Source: Campylobacterota bacterium (lineage in GTDB: Bacteria > Campylobacterota > Campylobacteria > Campylobacterales > SZUA-545). Taken from it: DNA of 12,190 nucleotides. The stretch spans positions 1 through 12,190 of the forward strand of contig PWVP01000138.1 in assembly GCA_003561815.1 (NCBI GenBank). The letters are read 5' to 3'. This document shows positions 1 through 5,578 of this stretch, one piece after another. Every line of letters begins with the position of its first letter. Positions within the stretch are counted from its first letter, which is position 1. The position numbers and the translations under genes are program-made. The notes under the pieces are model-generated. The model was not told the origin of the DNA. It saw only the letters and a list, made by a program, of their open reading frames with translations, and did no database searches.

Positions 1-707
1 AGCAAGAGGCCCAGGCCACCTGGCAAGCCGAGGCGGTCGATGCCGGGCAGCTTTTTAGTGCGCTGGGGGCTGGCTGGGTAAGCGGACGACTCAGCGGCGA
101 GGGGGTCATTGATCAGCGCTCACCCACCCGCATAAGTGGGCGGGTGCTGATCGAAGCGGGCTACCTGCCCGATCTGGATTTCGCGCTGCTCTACTGCCGC
201 GCCGCCGCCTTTACGGAGGGCAGGGCGATGCCCCCCACACCGGCAAGGATTCGCCAACCCTTTGAGCAGCTCAAGGGGGAGTGGATCATGCAGCCAGAGG
301 GGTGGCGCCTGGAGAGTTTCACCCTTTTAAGCGATCGCTTTAAACTGGAGGGGACACTCAGCGGCAGTGGCGATCGGGTGCGCGGCCGCCTGACGCTTTC
401 GCAGCGAAAGCCGTTTATCCACCCCTGCGGTATCGATGAGCGGTGGCAGGCGGTGCAGCTGCCTATGACCTGCACCAGTCGCGGCAGCGGAGGACTTCGC
501 TGCTCGCTGGATCTGCGTCAGCTTGATGAGTCGCTCCGTACGCATCTGGGTGGCACGCCCCCTGCGCCGCCTGCCCAAAGGATCCGGCCGGGCTATCGCC
601 CCGCGCAGCAGCCGGGCAGCTTCGCCGATCCACAGCGCTTTCGTGATCGCACCATCGAGGAGTCCACCATCGAAGAGCACGATCTGCGCCCGCTTCTGCA
701 GCGATGA
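1..707 (+). CDS. AsmA-like protein, C-terminal part (5' end outside window)
   Basis: The reading frame is open from base 3 to the TGA at 705-707; the start lies before the window, so the GTG at 144 is only an internal codon. The visible 234 codons read like the end of an AsmA-family protein: a 'VSGRLSGEG' beta segment, a 'RVLIEAGYLPDLD' segment like the region just before the AsmA C-terminal domain, then 'LKGEWIMQPEGWRLESFTL' and 'KLEGTLSGSGDRV', and finally 'LPMTCTSRGSGGLRCSLDL', like the usual family ending in which a polar strand leads to a last 'DLRQL' helix. AsmA proteins are inner-membrane-anchored periplasmic proteins of the TamB/AsmA bridge-like group, linked to outer-membrane lipid and protein homeostasis. 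About 60 further residues, Pro/Arg/Gln-rich, follow that domain and look poorly structured. Its stop overlaps the mutY start (ATGA, 704-707), suggesting translational coupling. Family assignment is by pattern only; a generic periplasmic protein is the alternative. Confidence 0.6.
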   Translation, partial: QEAQATWQAEAVDAGQLFSALGAGWVSGRLSGEGVIDQRSPTRISGRVLIEAGYLPDLDFALLYCRAAAFTEGRAMPPTPARIRQPFEQLKGEWIMQPEGWRLESFTLLSDRFKLEGTLSGSGDRVRGRLTLSQRKPFIHPCGIDERWQAVQLPMTCTSRGSGGLRCSLDLRQLDESLRTHLGGTPPAPPAQRIRPGYRPAQQPGSFADPQRFRDRTIEESTIEEHDLRPLLQR

Positions 708-1687
708 GAGGGTTTGCCCGATCGATCATCGGCTGGCAGCGCCAGCACGGCCGCCACGATCTGCCGTGGCAGATTGAACGCAGCCCTTATCGGGTGTGGC
801 TTTCGGAGGTGATGCTTCAGCAGACCGGTGTCAAGAGTGTTCGCCCCTACTTTGAACGATTCACGGCCCGCTTTCCCACCCTCCAGGCGCTAGCGCAGGC
901 CGATGAGCAGGCGGTGCTGGCACTCTGGGCAGGACTGGGTTACTACGCCCGTGCGCGCAACCTGCATCGAGCGGCGCGCCAGATATTGAGTGAGCATGGC
1001 GGAGAGCTGCCGGCTAACCAAAAGGCGCTAGAGGCGCTACCGGGTATCGGCCCCTCAACAGCCGGAGCGATTTTGGCACTGGCCTACGATCAGCCAGGGG
1101 TGGTGCTCGATGGCAATATCAAGCGCGTGCTAGCGCGCATTGAGGGGGTGGGGGTCCCCCTAAAGGGTGAGGCGCTTCGCCAGCTCTGGCAGAGTGCGAA
1201 GCAGCGCACCCCCGCTCGGGAGTGCCGCGTCTATGTGCAGGGGATGATGGATCTGGGCGCTACACTCTGCACACGCCACCACCCCGCCTGCGATCGCTGC
1301 CCAGTCAGTGGACACTGCCGTGCTCAAAAGGAGAATCGAGCCCATGAGCTGCCTCTGAGTATCAAGCGTGCGCCGCTGACGATAAAGGAGCAGTGGCTCT
1401 GGCTGGGGCTTGTAAGCGATCGGATCTATCTGATGCCGCGCGCTTCAGAGGGGCTTTGGGGTGGGCTGTGGACGCCGCCCCTCTCCTCTGAGCCAGCACA
1501 AGAGGCCTACGAGACGCTTCCAGCCTTTATCCACACCTTTAGCCACTTTCGGCTCCGGCTCCATCCGCAGTGCGTAGCCACAGAGGCGCTGCCTGCCGGG
1601 GGTGAGTGGTTTACTCTGGCCTCTTTGCCGCCGCTTCCGGCGCCGATCGGGCGGCTTCTGGCTTCGCTAGCGCCTGCGCGCTCTTGA
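704..1687 (+). CDS. mutY: A/G-specific adenine DNA glycosylase MutY
   Basis: MutY removes adenine mispaired with 8-oxoguanine or guanine, starting base-excision repair. The 327-residue product has the full family layout. The catalytic Glu is E35 in 'WLSEVMLQQTGV'; the helix-hairpin-helix is 'LPGIGPSTAGAI' (112-123), followed by catalytic Asp D136 in 'VVLDGNIKRVLAR'. The [4Fe-4S] ligands are C189-X6-C196-X2-C199-X5-C205. The C-terminal NUDIX-like 8-oxoG recognition domain is recognisable from 'LWGGLWTPP' and the 'HTFSHF' motif that MutY proteins share. Length is typical for Campylobacterota, slightly under the E. coli enzyme (350). The ATG at 704 overlaps the upstream stop, and residue numbering from it puts E35/D136 in line with E37/D138 of E. 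coli, which supports this start. The last 77 bases are antisense to the 3' end of the converging Sel1-repeat gene. Confidence 0.96.
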   Translation: MRGFARSIIGWQRQHGRHDLPWQIERSPYRVWLSEVMLQQTGVKSVRPYFERFTARFPTLQALAQADEQAVLALWAGLGYYARARNLHRAARQILSEHGGELPANQKALEALPGIGPSTAGAILALAYDQPGVVLDGNIKRVLARIEGVGVPLKGEALRQLWQSAKQRTPARECRVYVQGMMDLGATLCTRHHPACDRCPVSGHCRAQKENRAHELPLSIKRAPLTIKEQWLWLGLVSDRIYLMPRASEGLWGGLWTPPLSSEPAQEAYETLPAFIHTFSHFRLRLHPQCVATEALPAGGEWFTLASLPPLPAPIGRLLASLAPARS

Positions 1688-2228
1688 TCTGCTCAGGGGT
1701 CATCTGTTCGCTCAGGCGCTTCAGGCGGGTTTTGGCCACCTTATCCCCCGCAGCGGCGGCCAGGTTGTACCAGCGGTGCGCCTGCACAAAATCCTGTAGC
1801 GTTCCATTGGCATCACTGTAGGCATCCCCTAAAAGCCGCATCGCCTCGGGGTGCTCACGCCGGGCGGCTTTCATCAGCCACTCTAGTGCGCGTTTCTCAT
1901 CGATGCGCGCGCCCTCACCCTGAAGATACATTTTGCCAATCATGGCCGCTAGGCGATCGATCCCCCCCTCGTACGCCTGCTCGTAGTATCGCAAAGCCGT
2001 GCGGGCATCGGGATCAACCCCCCGGCCGGTGTGGTAGAGCAGCCCAATCGCCGCCTGCGCGCTGGCATCCTGACGCCGATCGGCATAGGGTTTTAAGATC
2101 GAAAAGGCGCGGGCATACTCTTCACGCCTCAGCGCCGCAAAACCCCGGGCGCGATCATCGGGCAGCAGCGCAAAGATCGCAAAGATAGCCAAAGCGATCA
2201 GGAGTGTAAAGAGTAAAATCTCCAGCAC
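1611..2228 (-). CDS. Membrane-anchored Sel1-like repeat protein
   Basis: A 205-residue protein with an N-terminal hydrophobic helix (residues 2-22, no clear cleavage site) followed by charged residues, so probably an inner-membrane anchor with the rest on one side of the membrane. The body holds about three Sel1-like repeats: around 54-88 ('AAIGLLYHTGRGV...ALRYYEQA'), 91-126 ('MIGKMYLQGEGA...ALEWLMKA') and 127-165 ('RLLGDAYSDANG...AHRWYNLA'). Such alpha/alpha repeats act as protein-interaction scaffolds. The tail is Ala/Pro/Lys-rich. The start is GTG; its Shine-Dalgarno GAGG lies within the last codons of the CARF nuclease gene, whose TAG is only two bases upstream, so the two are very likely co-transcribed and translationally coupled. 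No partner or function can be assigned beyond this. Its 3' end overlaps mutY by 77 bases on the opposite strand. Confidence 0.85.
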   Translation of the reverse strand: MLEILLFTLLIALAIFAIFALLPDDRARGFAALRREEYARAFSILKPYADRRQDASAQAAIGLLYHTGRGVDPDARTALRYYEQAYEGGIDRLAAMIGKMYLQGEGARIDEKRALEWLMKAARREHPEAMRLLGDAYSDANGTLQDFVQAHRWYNLAAAAGDKVAKTRLKRLSEQMTPEQIKSAQALAKPEAARSAPEAAAKRPE

Positions 2229-2230
2229 CG

Positions 2231-3340
2231 CTACACCTCAAAAAAGCGGCGAATCATCTGCTTAAGCCGTCCGGGCTCCAGGGTGGGTTCGTAGTAGATA
2301 AGGATATTGTTCAGCTGGGCGCGATAGAGGGTTCCGCGCTCGAAGTTTCGGCGCATCCGCCCGCGTTTTTTGGCCGCCTTGGGCTCGGTGCTGGCGACAT
2401 TGACAATCATCACCCGCCCATCGCGATCGAGGCGATCGAGCAGCGCGTCGTATTTGTAGATGAGATACTCCCCATCGACCCGATCGCGAAACTTACACTC
2501 AATCACATGCAGATGGTTGTTTTTGATCATCAAAAGATCAAACTCATTCTGTATGGCGATATCGTCAATCGTCTCAAAGTGAACCTTCGCACCACAGATC
2601 ACATCATCAAAACCGAGCTCGCTGACCAGATGGTAAACATACTCCTCAAAAAGCTCACCGAGGATGTAGTTGAGATCCAGTGCGCGCCCTTTTCGGGTGG
2701 CTTTGCCCATCTTGTGCAGAATCTCCACGAGTGGCTCAAACTTGGGATCGTCGGGCTTTTTGCCCCGCATGATAATCTTGCGCAGCTTTTGAAAAAGGGC
2801 GAAGTTTTTAGTGATGGCGAGCACATCCTCTTTGCGCCCGGCCAGCTCTTTAGGGGTTTTATAATCACTCAGCGCGTAGCCTTTGGCGATGATGTGATCC
2901 TCTACGCCCATGTTGTTGCGAAGCGGCTTTTTGACCATATCGCCGTCGGTGAGGTGGTTAACCTGATTGTCGTAGCGATCGTAGATGAGCAGTGTCGAGC
3001 CGCGCTTTAAAAGCGCCTGAGAGAGCACGATGCCCACATTGGCCAGCCCGTCGCTCACATTTAAAAAGAGCTGCTCAGCGGGCGAGAGGGTCAAAAGCCG
3101 CTCAGCCAGCGCCTGAATGGTGCCGAGATGATCCTCGTCAATCTCAATGCTCTCCAGATCGTGTTTGAGCCCGTATTTACGCCGGATGGCGGTTAGTCCG
3201 CGTTCGATACGGCGCGCTTTTTGCTGATCGCGCACGGTGCGATCGTGTACCAGCACATGTAAAGAGAGATCCGATTTGTGTTCGAAGTAGAGTGGCAGAA
3301 TATAGGAGTCAAAATCCCCCAGCAGCGAGACGAGAACCAT
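2231..3340 (-). CDS. CARF-domain PD-(D/E)XK nuclease, DUF1887 (Card1/Can2-like)
   Basis: A two-domain protein of 369 residues. The N-terminal part (about 1-150) reads as a CARF Rossmann-like domain: a first strand 'MVLVSLLGD', a second 'SLHVLVHDR', and 'LFLNVSDGLANVG' (about 91-102) at the place where CARF proteins carry the ligand-loop 'N-T/S-G-G' strand. The linker 'LSDYKTPKEL' precedes a C-terminal restriction-endonuclease-like domain: 'GELFEEY' (228-234), 'NEFD' (265-268) and 'VIECKFRD' containing E281 and K283. That gives the E...D...E-x-K metal-binding set, with the 'NE(F/I/L)D...NN(R/H)L..IECK' spacing I know from DUF1887. Known Card1/Can2 members are activated by cyclic tetra-adenylate made by type III CRISPR and then cut nucleic acids; whether this one is so controlled is unknown, since no cas gene is in view. 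The GTG at 3344-3346 is in frame, but the AGAGGG at about 3347-3352 sits at proper distance only from the ATG at 3338-3340, so I chose that. Followed two bases later by the Sel1-repeat gene. Confidence 0.85.
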   Translation of the reverse strand: MVLVSLLGDFDSYILPLYFEHKSDLSLHVLVHDRTVRDQQKARRIERGLTAIRRKYGLKHDLESIEIDEDHLGTIQALAERLLTLSPAEQLFLNVSDGLANVGIVLSQALLKRGSTLLIYDRYDNQVNHLTDGDMVKKPLRNNMGVEDHIIAKGYALSDYKTPKELAGRKEDVLAITKNFALFQKLRKIIMRGKKPDDPKFEPLVEILHKMGKATRKGRALDLNYILGELFEEYVYHLVSELGFDDVICGAKVHFETIDDIAIQNEFDLLMIKNNHLHVIECKFRDRVDGEYLIYKYDALLDRLDRDGRVMIVNVASTEPKAAKKRGRMRRNFERGTLYRAQLNNILIYYEPTLEPGRLKQMIRRFFEV

Positions 3341-3361
3341 CGACACCCTCTTTTTTAAGCG

Positions 3362-3370
3362 AGTGTAACA
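3362..3370 (-). promoter_or_regulatory. Possible extended -10 promoter for the CARF nuclease gene
   Basis: On the minus strand, after the groEL terminator, TGT-TACACT forms an extended -10 (TGN plus a 4/6 match to TATAAT). The -35 would fall in the terminator's T-tract and is not recognisable. A transcript from here would start near 3355, leaving about 15 bases of leader containing the ribosome-binding site. It is a weak call, but something is needed to transcribe the pair behind a strong terminator unless read-through suffices. Confidence 0.35.
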
Positions 3371-3381
3371 AAAGGGGGCAT

Positions 3382-3417
3382 AAAAAAAGGCCCCAACCCC
3401 AAACGGGGCGGGGCCTT
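3382..3417 (-). terminator. Rho-independent terminator after groEL
   Basis: Read on the minus strand, AAGGCCCC (3410-3417) pairs perfectly with GGGGCCTT (3387-3394), and an inner CCCC/GGGG stem (3405-3408 with 3397-3400) closes a four-base loop; a T-run follows directly (3382-3388). It lies 15 bases past the groEL stop codon and before the CARF nuclease gene, so it should end the groESL transcript and largely separate the chaperonins from the next pair. Confidence 0.92.
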
Positions 3418-3432
3418 AAGGGGGCAGGGGGC

Positions 3433-5073
3433 TTAGAAGCCGCCCATACCGCCCATGCCACCCATACCGGGATCCGGCATAGCCGGTGCGGCGGGTTTGT
3501 CCTCTTTGATTTCACTCACGGTTGCCTCGGTGGTCAGCAGAAGGCTGGCAACGCTCACAGCGTTCTGTAGCGCGATCCGCTCCACTTTGGTGGGATCGAC
3601 GATGCCCGCTTCAAACATATCCACATACTCACCGCTGGAGGCGTTGAAGCTGGTGTTGCCCTTCTCGCTCTCCACAGCGTTGACCACAACACCACCCTCA
3701 TAGCCGGCGTTCTCAGCAATCTGGCGCAGGGGGGCTTTGATGGCGCGGGTGATGATCTCACCGCCGATCGCCTCATCGCCGCACAGCTCGAGCTTGATGT
3801 TCTGGGTTGCACGGATCAAAGCCGCGCCACCGCCGATCACAATCCCCTCTTCAACAGCCGCTTTAGTGGCCGAAAGGGCATCATCGACGCGATCTTTGCG
3901 CTCTTTCATCTCCACCTCGGAGGCGGCATCCACTTTGATGACCGCTACGCCGCCAGAGAGCTTCGCCAGACGCTCCTGGAGCTTTTCACGATCGTAATCA
4001 GAGGTGGTCTCACCAATCTGCTGCTTGATCTGACCCACGCGGGCCTGAACATCGGTAGAGCTGCCTTTGCCATTGACGATGGTGGTGTTCTCTTTGTCGA
4101 TCACCACGCGATCGGCCTGGCCGAGATCGTCGATGGTGATCCCCTCCAGAGTGCGACCCAGCTCCTCGGCAATCACCTGACCACCGGTCAGAATCGCGAT
4201 ATCTTCGAGCATCGCTTTGCGGCGATCGCCAAAGCCGGGCGCTTTAACCGCTGCCACATTGAGCACACCGCGCAGTTTGTTAACCACCAGTGTTGCCAGC
4301 GCTTCACTCTCCACATCCTCAGCGATAATCAGCAGCGGACGGCTGGTTTTGACCAGCTGCTCCAAAAGGGGCATCAGGTCCTTCATCGCAGAGATCTTTT
4401 TATCATAGAGCAGGATGTAGGGGTTCTCGATCTCTGCTTGCATCTTCTCCGAGTTGGTCACGAAGTAGGGGGAGAGGAAGCCTCGGTCAAACTGCATCCC
4501 CTCAACCACATCCATCTCATCCTGGATCCCTTTGGCCTCCTCGACGGTGATGACACCATCTTTGCCCACCTTCTCCATCGCTTCAGCGATCAGCTGGCCG
4601 ATTTTGGCATCGTCGTTGGCTGAAACGGTGGCCACCTGCTCGATCTCTTTTTTGCCTTTAACCTCGCGCGAGATCTTTTTCAGCTCCTCGATGATGGCGG
4701 CGGCCGCTTTATCCATGCCGCGCTTAACCATGATGGGGTTGGCCCCGGCGGTGACATTGCGAAGCCCCTCTTTAAAGATAGAGTGGGCCAGCACGGTGGC
4801 GGTGGTGGTACCATCACCCGCCTCATCGGCGGTTTTAGAGGCGACCTCTTTAACCAGTGAAGCGCCCATGTTCTCAATGGTGCCCTCCAGCTCGATATCC
4901 TTGGCCACGGTGACACCATCTTTGGTGATGTGCGGTGCGCCGAAGCTTTTTTGGATCAGGACATTGCGCCCTTTGGGCCCCATGGTCACCTTCACCGCAT
5001 CGGCCAGGGTTCTTACGCCGTCGTAAAGTTTATGTCGTGCATCGTCGGAAAAGTAGATCTCTTTTGCTGCCAT
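3433..5073 (-). CDS. groL: Chaperonin GroEL (Hsp60, Cpn60)
   Basis: The 546-residue product is full length (E. coli 548) and close to family consensus throughout. GroEL forms a double heptameric ring in the cytoplasm that encloses and folds client proteins with ATP, capped by GroES. Visible landmarks are the nucleotide-binding 'VTMGPKGRNV' with D52 in 'ITKDGVTVAKDI', the ATPase loop 'AGDGTTTATVL' with D87, the equatorial 'ATKAAVEEGIVIGGG' block, and the flexible Gly-Met tail 'GGMGGMGGF'. The ATG is preceded by AAGGAGAA at good spacing. It lies 24 bases downstream of groES on the same strand and shares its promoter and CIRCE operator, so HrcA-type heat-shock control is expected; a strong terminator follows. 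Confidence 0.99.
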   Translation of the reverse strand: MAAKEIYFSDDARHKLYDGVRTLADAVKVTMGPKGRNVLIQKSFGAPHITKDGVTVAKDIELEGTIENMGASLVKEVASKTADEAGDGTTTATVLAHSIFKEGLRNVTAGANPIMVKRGMDKAAAAIIEELKKISREVKGKKEIEQVATVSANDDAKIGQLIAEAMEKVGKDGVITVEEAKGIQDEMDVVEGMQFDRGFLSPYFVTNSEKMQAEIENPYILLYDKKISAMKDLMPLLEQLVKTSRPLLIIAEDVESEALATLVVNKLRGVLNVAAVKAPGFGDRRKAMLEDIAILTGGQVIAEELGRTLEGITIDDLGQADRVVIDKENTTIVNGKGSSTDVQARVGQIKQQIGETTSDYDREKLQERLAKLSGGVAVIKVDAASEVEMKERKDRVDDALSATKAAVEEGIVIGGGAALIRATQNIKLELCGDEAIGGEIITRAIKAPLRQIAENAGYEGGVVVNAVESEKGNTSFNASSGEYVDMFEAGIVDPTKVERIALQNAVSVASLLLTTEATVSEIKEDKPAAPAMPDPGMGGMGGMGGF

Positions 5074-5097
5074 GTTGTTCTCCTTGGAATAGTTGAT

Positions 5098-5379
5098 TTA
5101 TTTGCGGACGCCGAGGATCTCGTCGTTCTTCTCGCTGTTGTTCAGAACAATGTAGTCCTCGCCATCGATAGCAATCTCGGTACCGGCATATTTGCCAAAG
5201 ACCACCACATCGCCCACAGCGATCTCGCCACGCTCCTCAACCGTTTTAGAAACGGCAATCACTTTGCCCTCCAGGGGCTTCTCTTTGGCGTTATCGGGGA
5301 TAATAATGCCCGAAGCGGTTTTGGTCGGCTCCTCATTTCGAGAGACCAGCACACGGCTACCCAATGGCTTGAAATTCAT
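5098..5379 (-). CDS. groS: Co-chaperonin GroES (Hsp10, Cpn10)
   Basis: A 93-residue protein, the lid of the GroEL folding chamber. It begins 'MNFKPLGSRVLV' and carries the family's mobile loop around residues 15-32 ('NEEPTKTASGIIIPDNAK'), whose Ile-rich centre binds the GroEL apical domain; 'GDVVVFGKYAGTEI' and the ending 'ILGVRK' are also typical. AAGGAGGAG stands five bases or so before the ATG, a strong ribosome-binding site that fits an abundant protein. First gene of the groESL operon, about 70 bases below the predicted transcription start. Confidence 0.99.
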   Translation of the reverse strand: MNFKPLGSRVLVSRNEEPTKTASGIIIPDNAKEKPLEGKVIAVSKTVEERGEIAVGDVVVFGKYAGTEIAIDGEDYIVLNNSEKNDEILGVRK

Positions 5380-5425
5380 CGACTCCTCCTTACGGATTTT
5401 GATTTGATAGGGTTTGGTTGAGCTT

Positions 5426-5452
5426 CTAGCACTCTGCTACCCAGAATGCTAA
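5426..5452 (-). promoter_or_regulatory. CIRCE operator (HrcA binding site) of groESL
   Basis: On the plus strand CTAGCACTC (5426-5434), nine bases, GAATGCTAA (5444-5452). The CIRCE consensus is TTAGCACTC-N9-GAGTGCTAA, so 16 of 18 arm positions match with the exact spacer length. It starts four bases below the groESL -10 and covers the expected transcription start, the position from which HrcA represses chaperonin operons in many bacteria. hrcA itself is not in this window. Confidence 0.93.
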
Positions 5453-5456
5453 GCGG

Positions 5457-5486
5457 ATTATATAACTTTTAGTCTGTTGTTGTCAA
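5457..5486 (-). promoter_or_regulatory. Sigma70 promoter of groESL
   Basis: Read on the minus strand, a perfect -35 TTGACA (5481-5486) and a perfect -10 TATAAT (5457-5462) are separated by 18 bases. This is much nearer to consensus than usual, as expected for a strong promoter held in check by a repressor; CIRCE overlaps its start point. Campylobacterota promoters often lack a recognisable -35, so a full one here is notable. Confidence 0.9.
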
Positions 5487-5504
5487 GATTGCTTCGCGCA
5501 ATTT

Positions 5505-5535
5505 TTGGAACCCCTAACGGCAGTTGGGTTATAAT
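5505..5535 (+). promoter_or_regulatory. Probable sigma70 promoter of recN
   Basis: A perfect -10 hexamer TATAAT at 5530-5535 precedes recN; the only -35-like element is TTGGAA at 5505-5510 with a 19-base spacer, which is poor. A start near 5542 would give about 33 bases of leader. The divergent groESL promoter lies back to back, about 20 bases away. The spacer holds a small imperfect inverted repeat (CCC-T-AAC / GTTGGG, 5512-5528). Confidence 0.6.
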
Positions 5536-5554
5536 GGCCACAATCGAGGGATCT

Positions 5555-5578
5555 ATGGTTAAGGTTTTAGAGCAATGA
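5555..5578 (+). CDS. Possible 7-codon leader ORF overlapping the recN start
   Basis: ATG at 5555, then codons for V-K-V-L-E-Q and TGA at 5576-5578. GAGGG at 5546-5550 stands four bases before the ATG, a better ribosome-binding site than anything directly before recN. Its stop overlaps the recN ATG as ATGA, the classic layout for translational re-initiation. It may be a leader that sets recN translation, or the leftover end of an upstream gene. A true peptide product is unlikely. Confidence 0.3.
   Translation: MVKVLEQ

Noticed and set aside
144..707. Treating GTG 144 as the start of the first gene
   Set aside because: The same frame is open back to base 3 with coherent AsmA-like sequence, so 144 is an internal Val codon of a partial gene.
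704..1687. An endonuclease III (nth) call for the glycosylase
   Set aside because: The E35 position, the 'LDGNIKRVLAR' catalytic motif and the C-terminal 8-oxoG recognition domain are MutY features; Nth lacks the C-terminal domain.
2507..3010. Plus-strand 167-codon open frame inside the CARF nuclease gene
   Set aside because: It lies entirely antisense to a gene with clear domains, has no ribosome-binding site of note and no recognisable motif; long antisense frames are common in GC-rich coding DNA.
3382..3430. Riboswitch or structured RNA from the G/C-rich repeats after groEL
   Set aside because: The pairing is fully explained by a simple terminator stem with a T-tract.
4930..5421. Plus-strand 163-codon frame across groEL start, groES and the CIRCE region
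   Set aside because: Antisense to two near-consensus chaperonin genes and their promoter; no family features.
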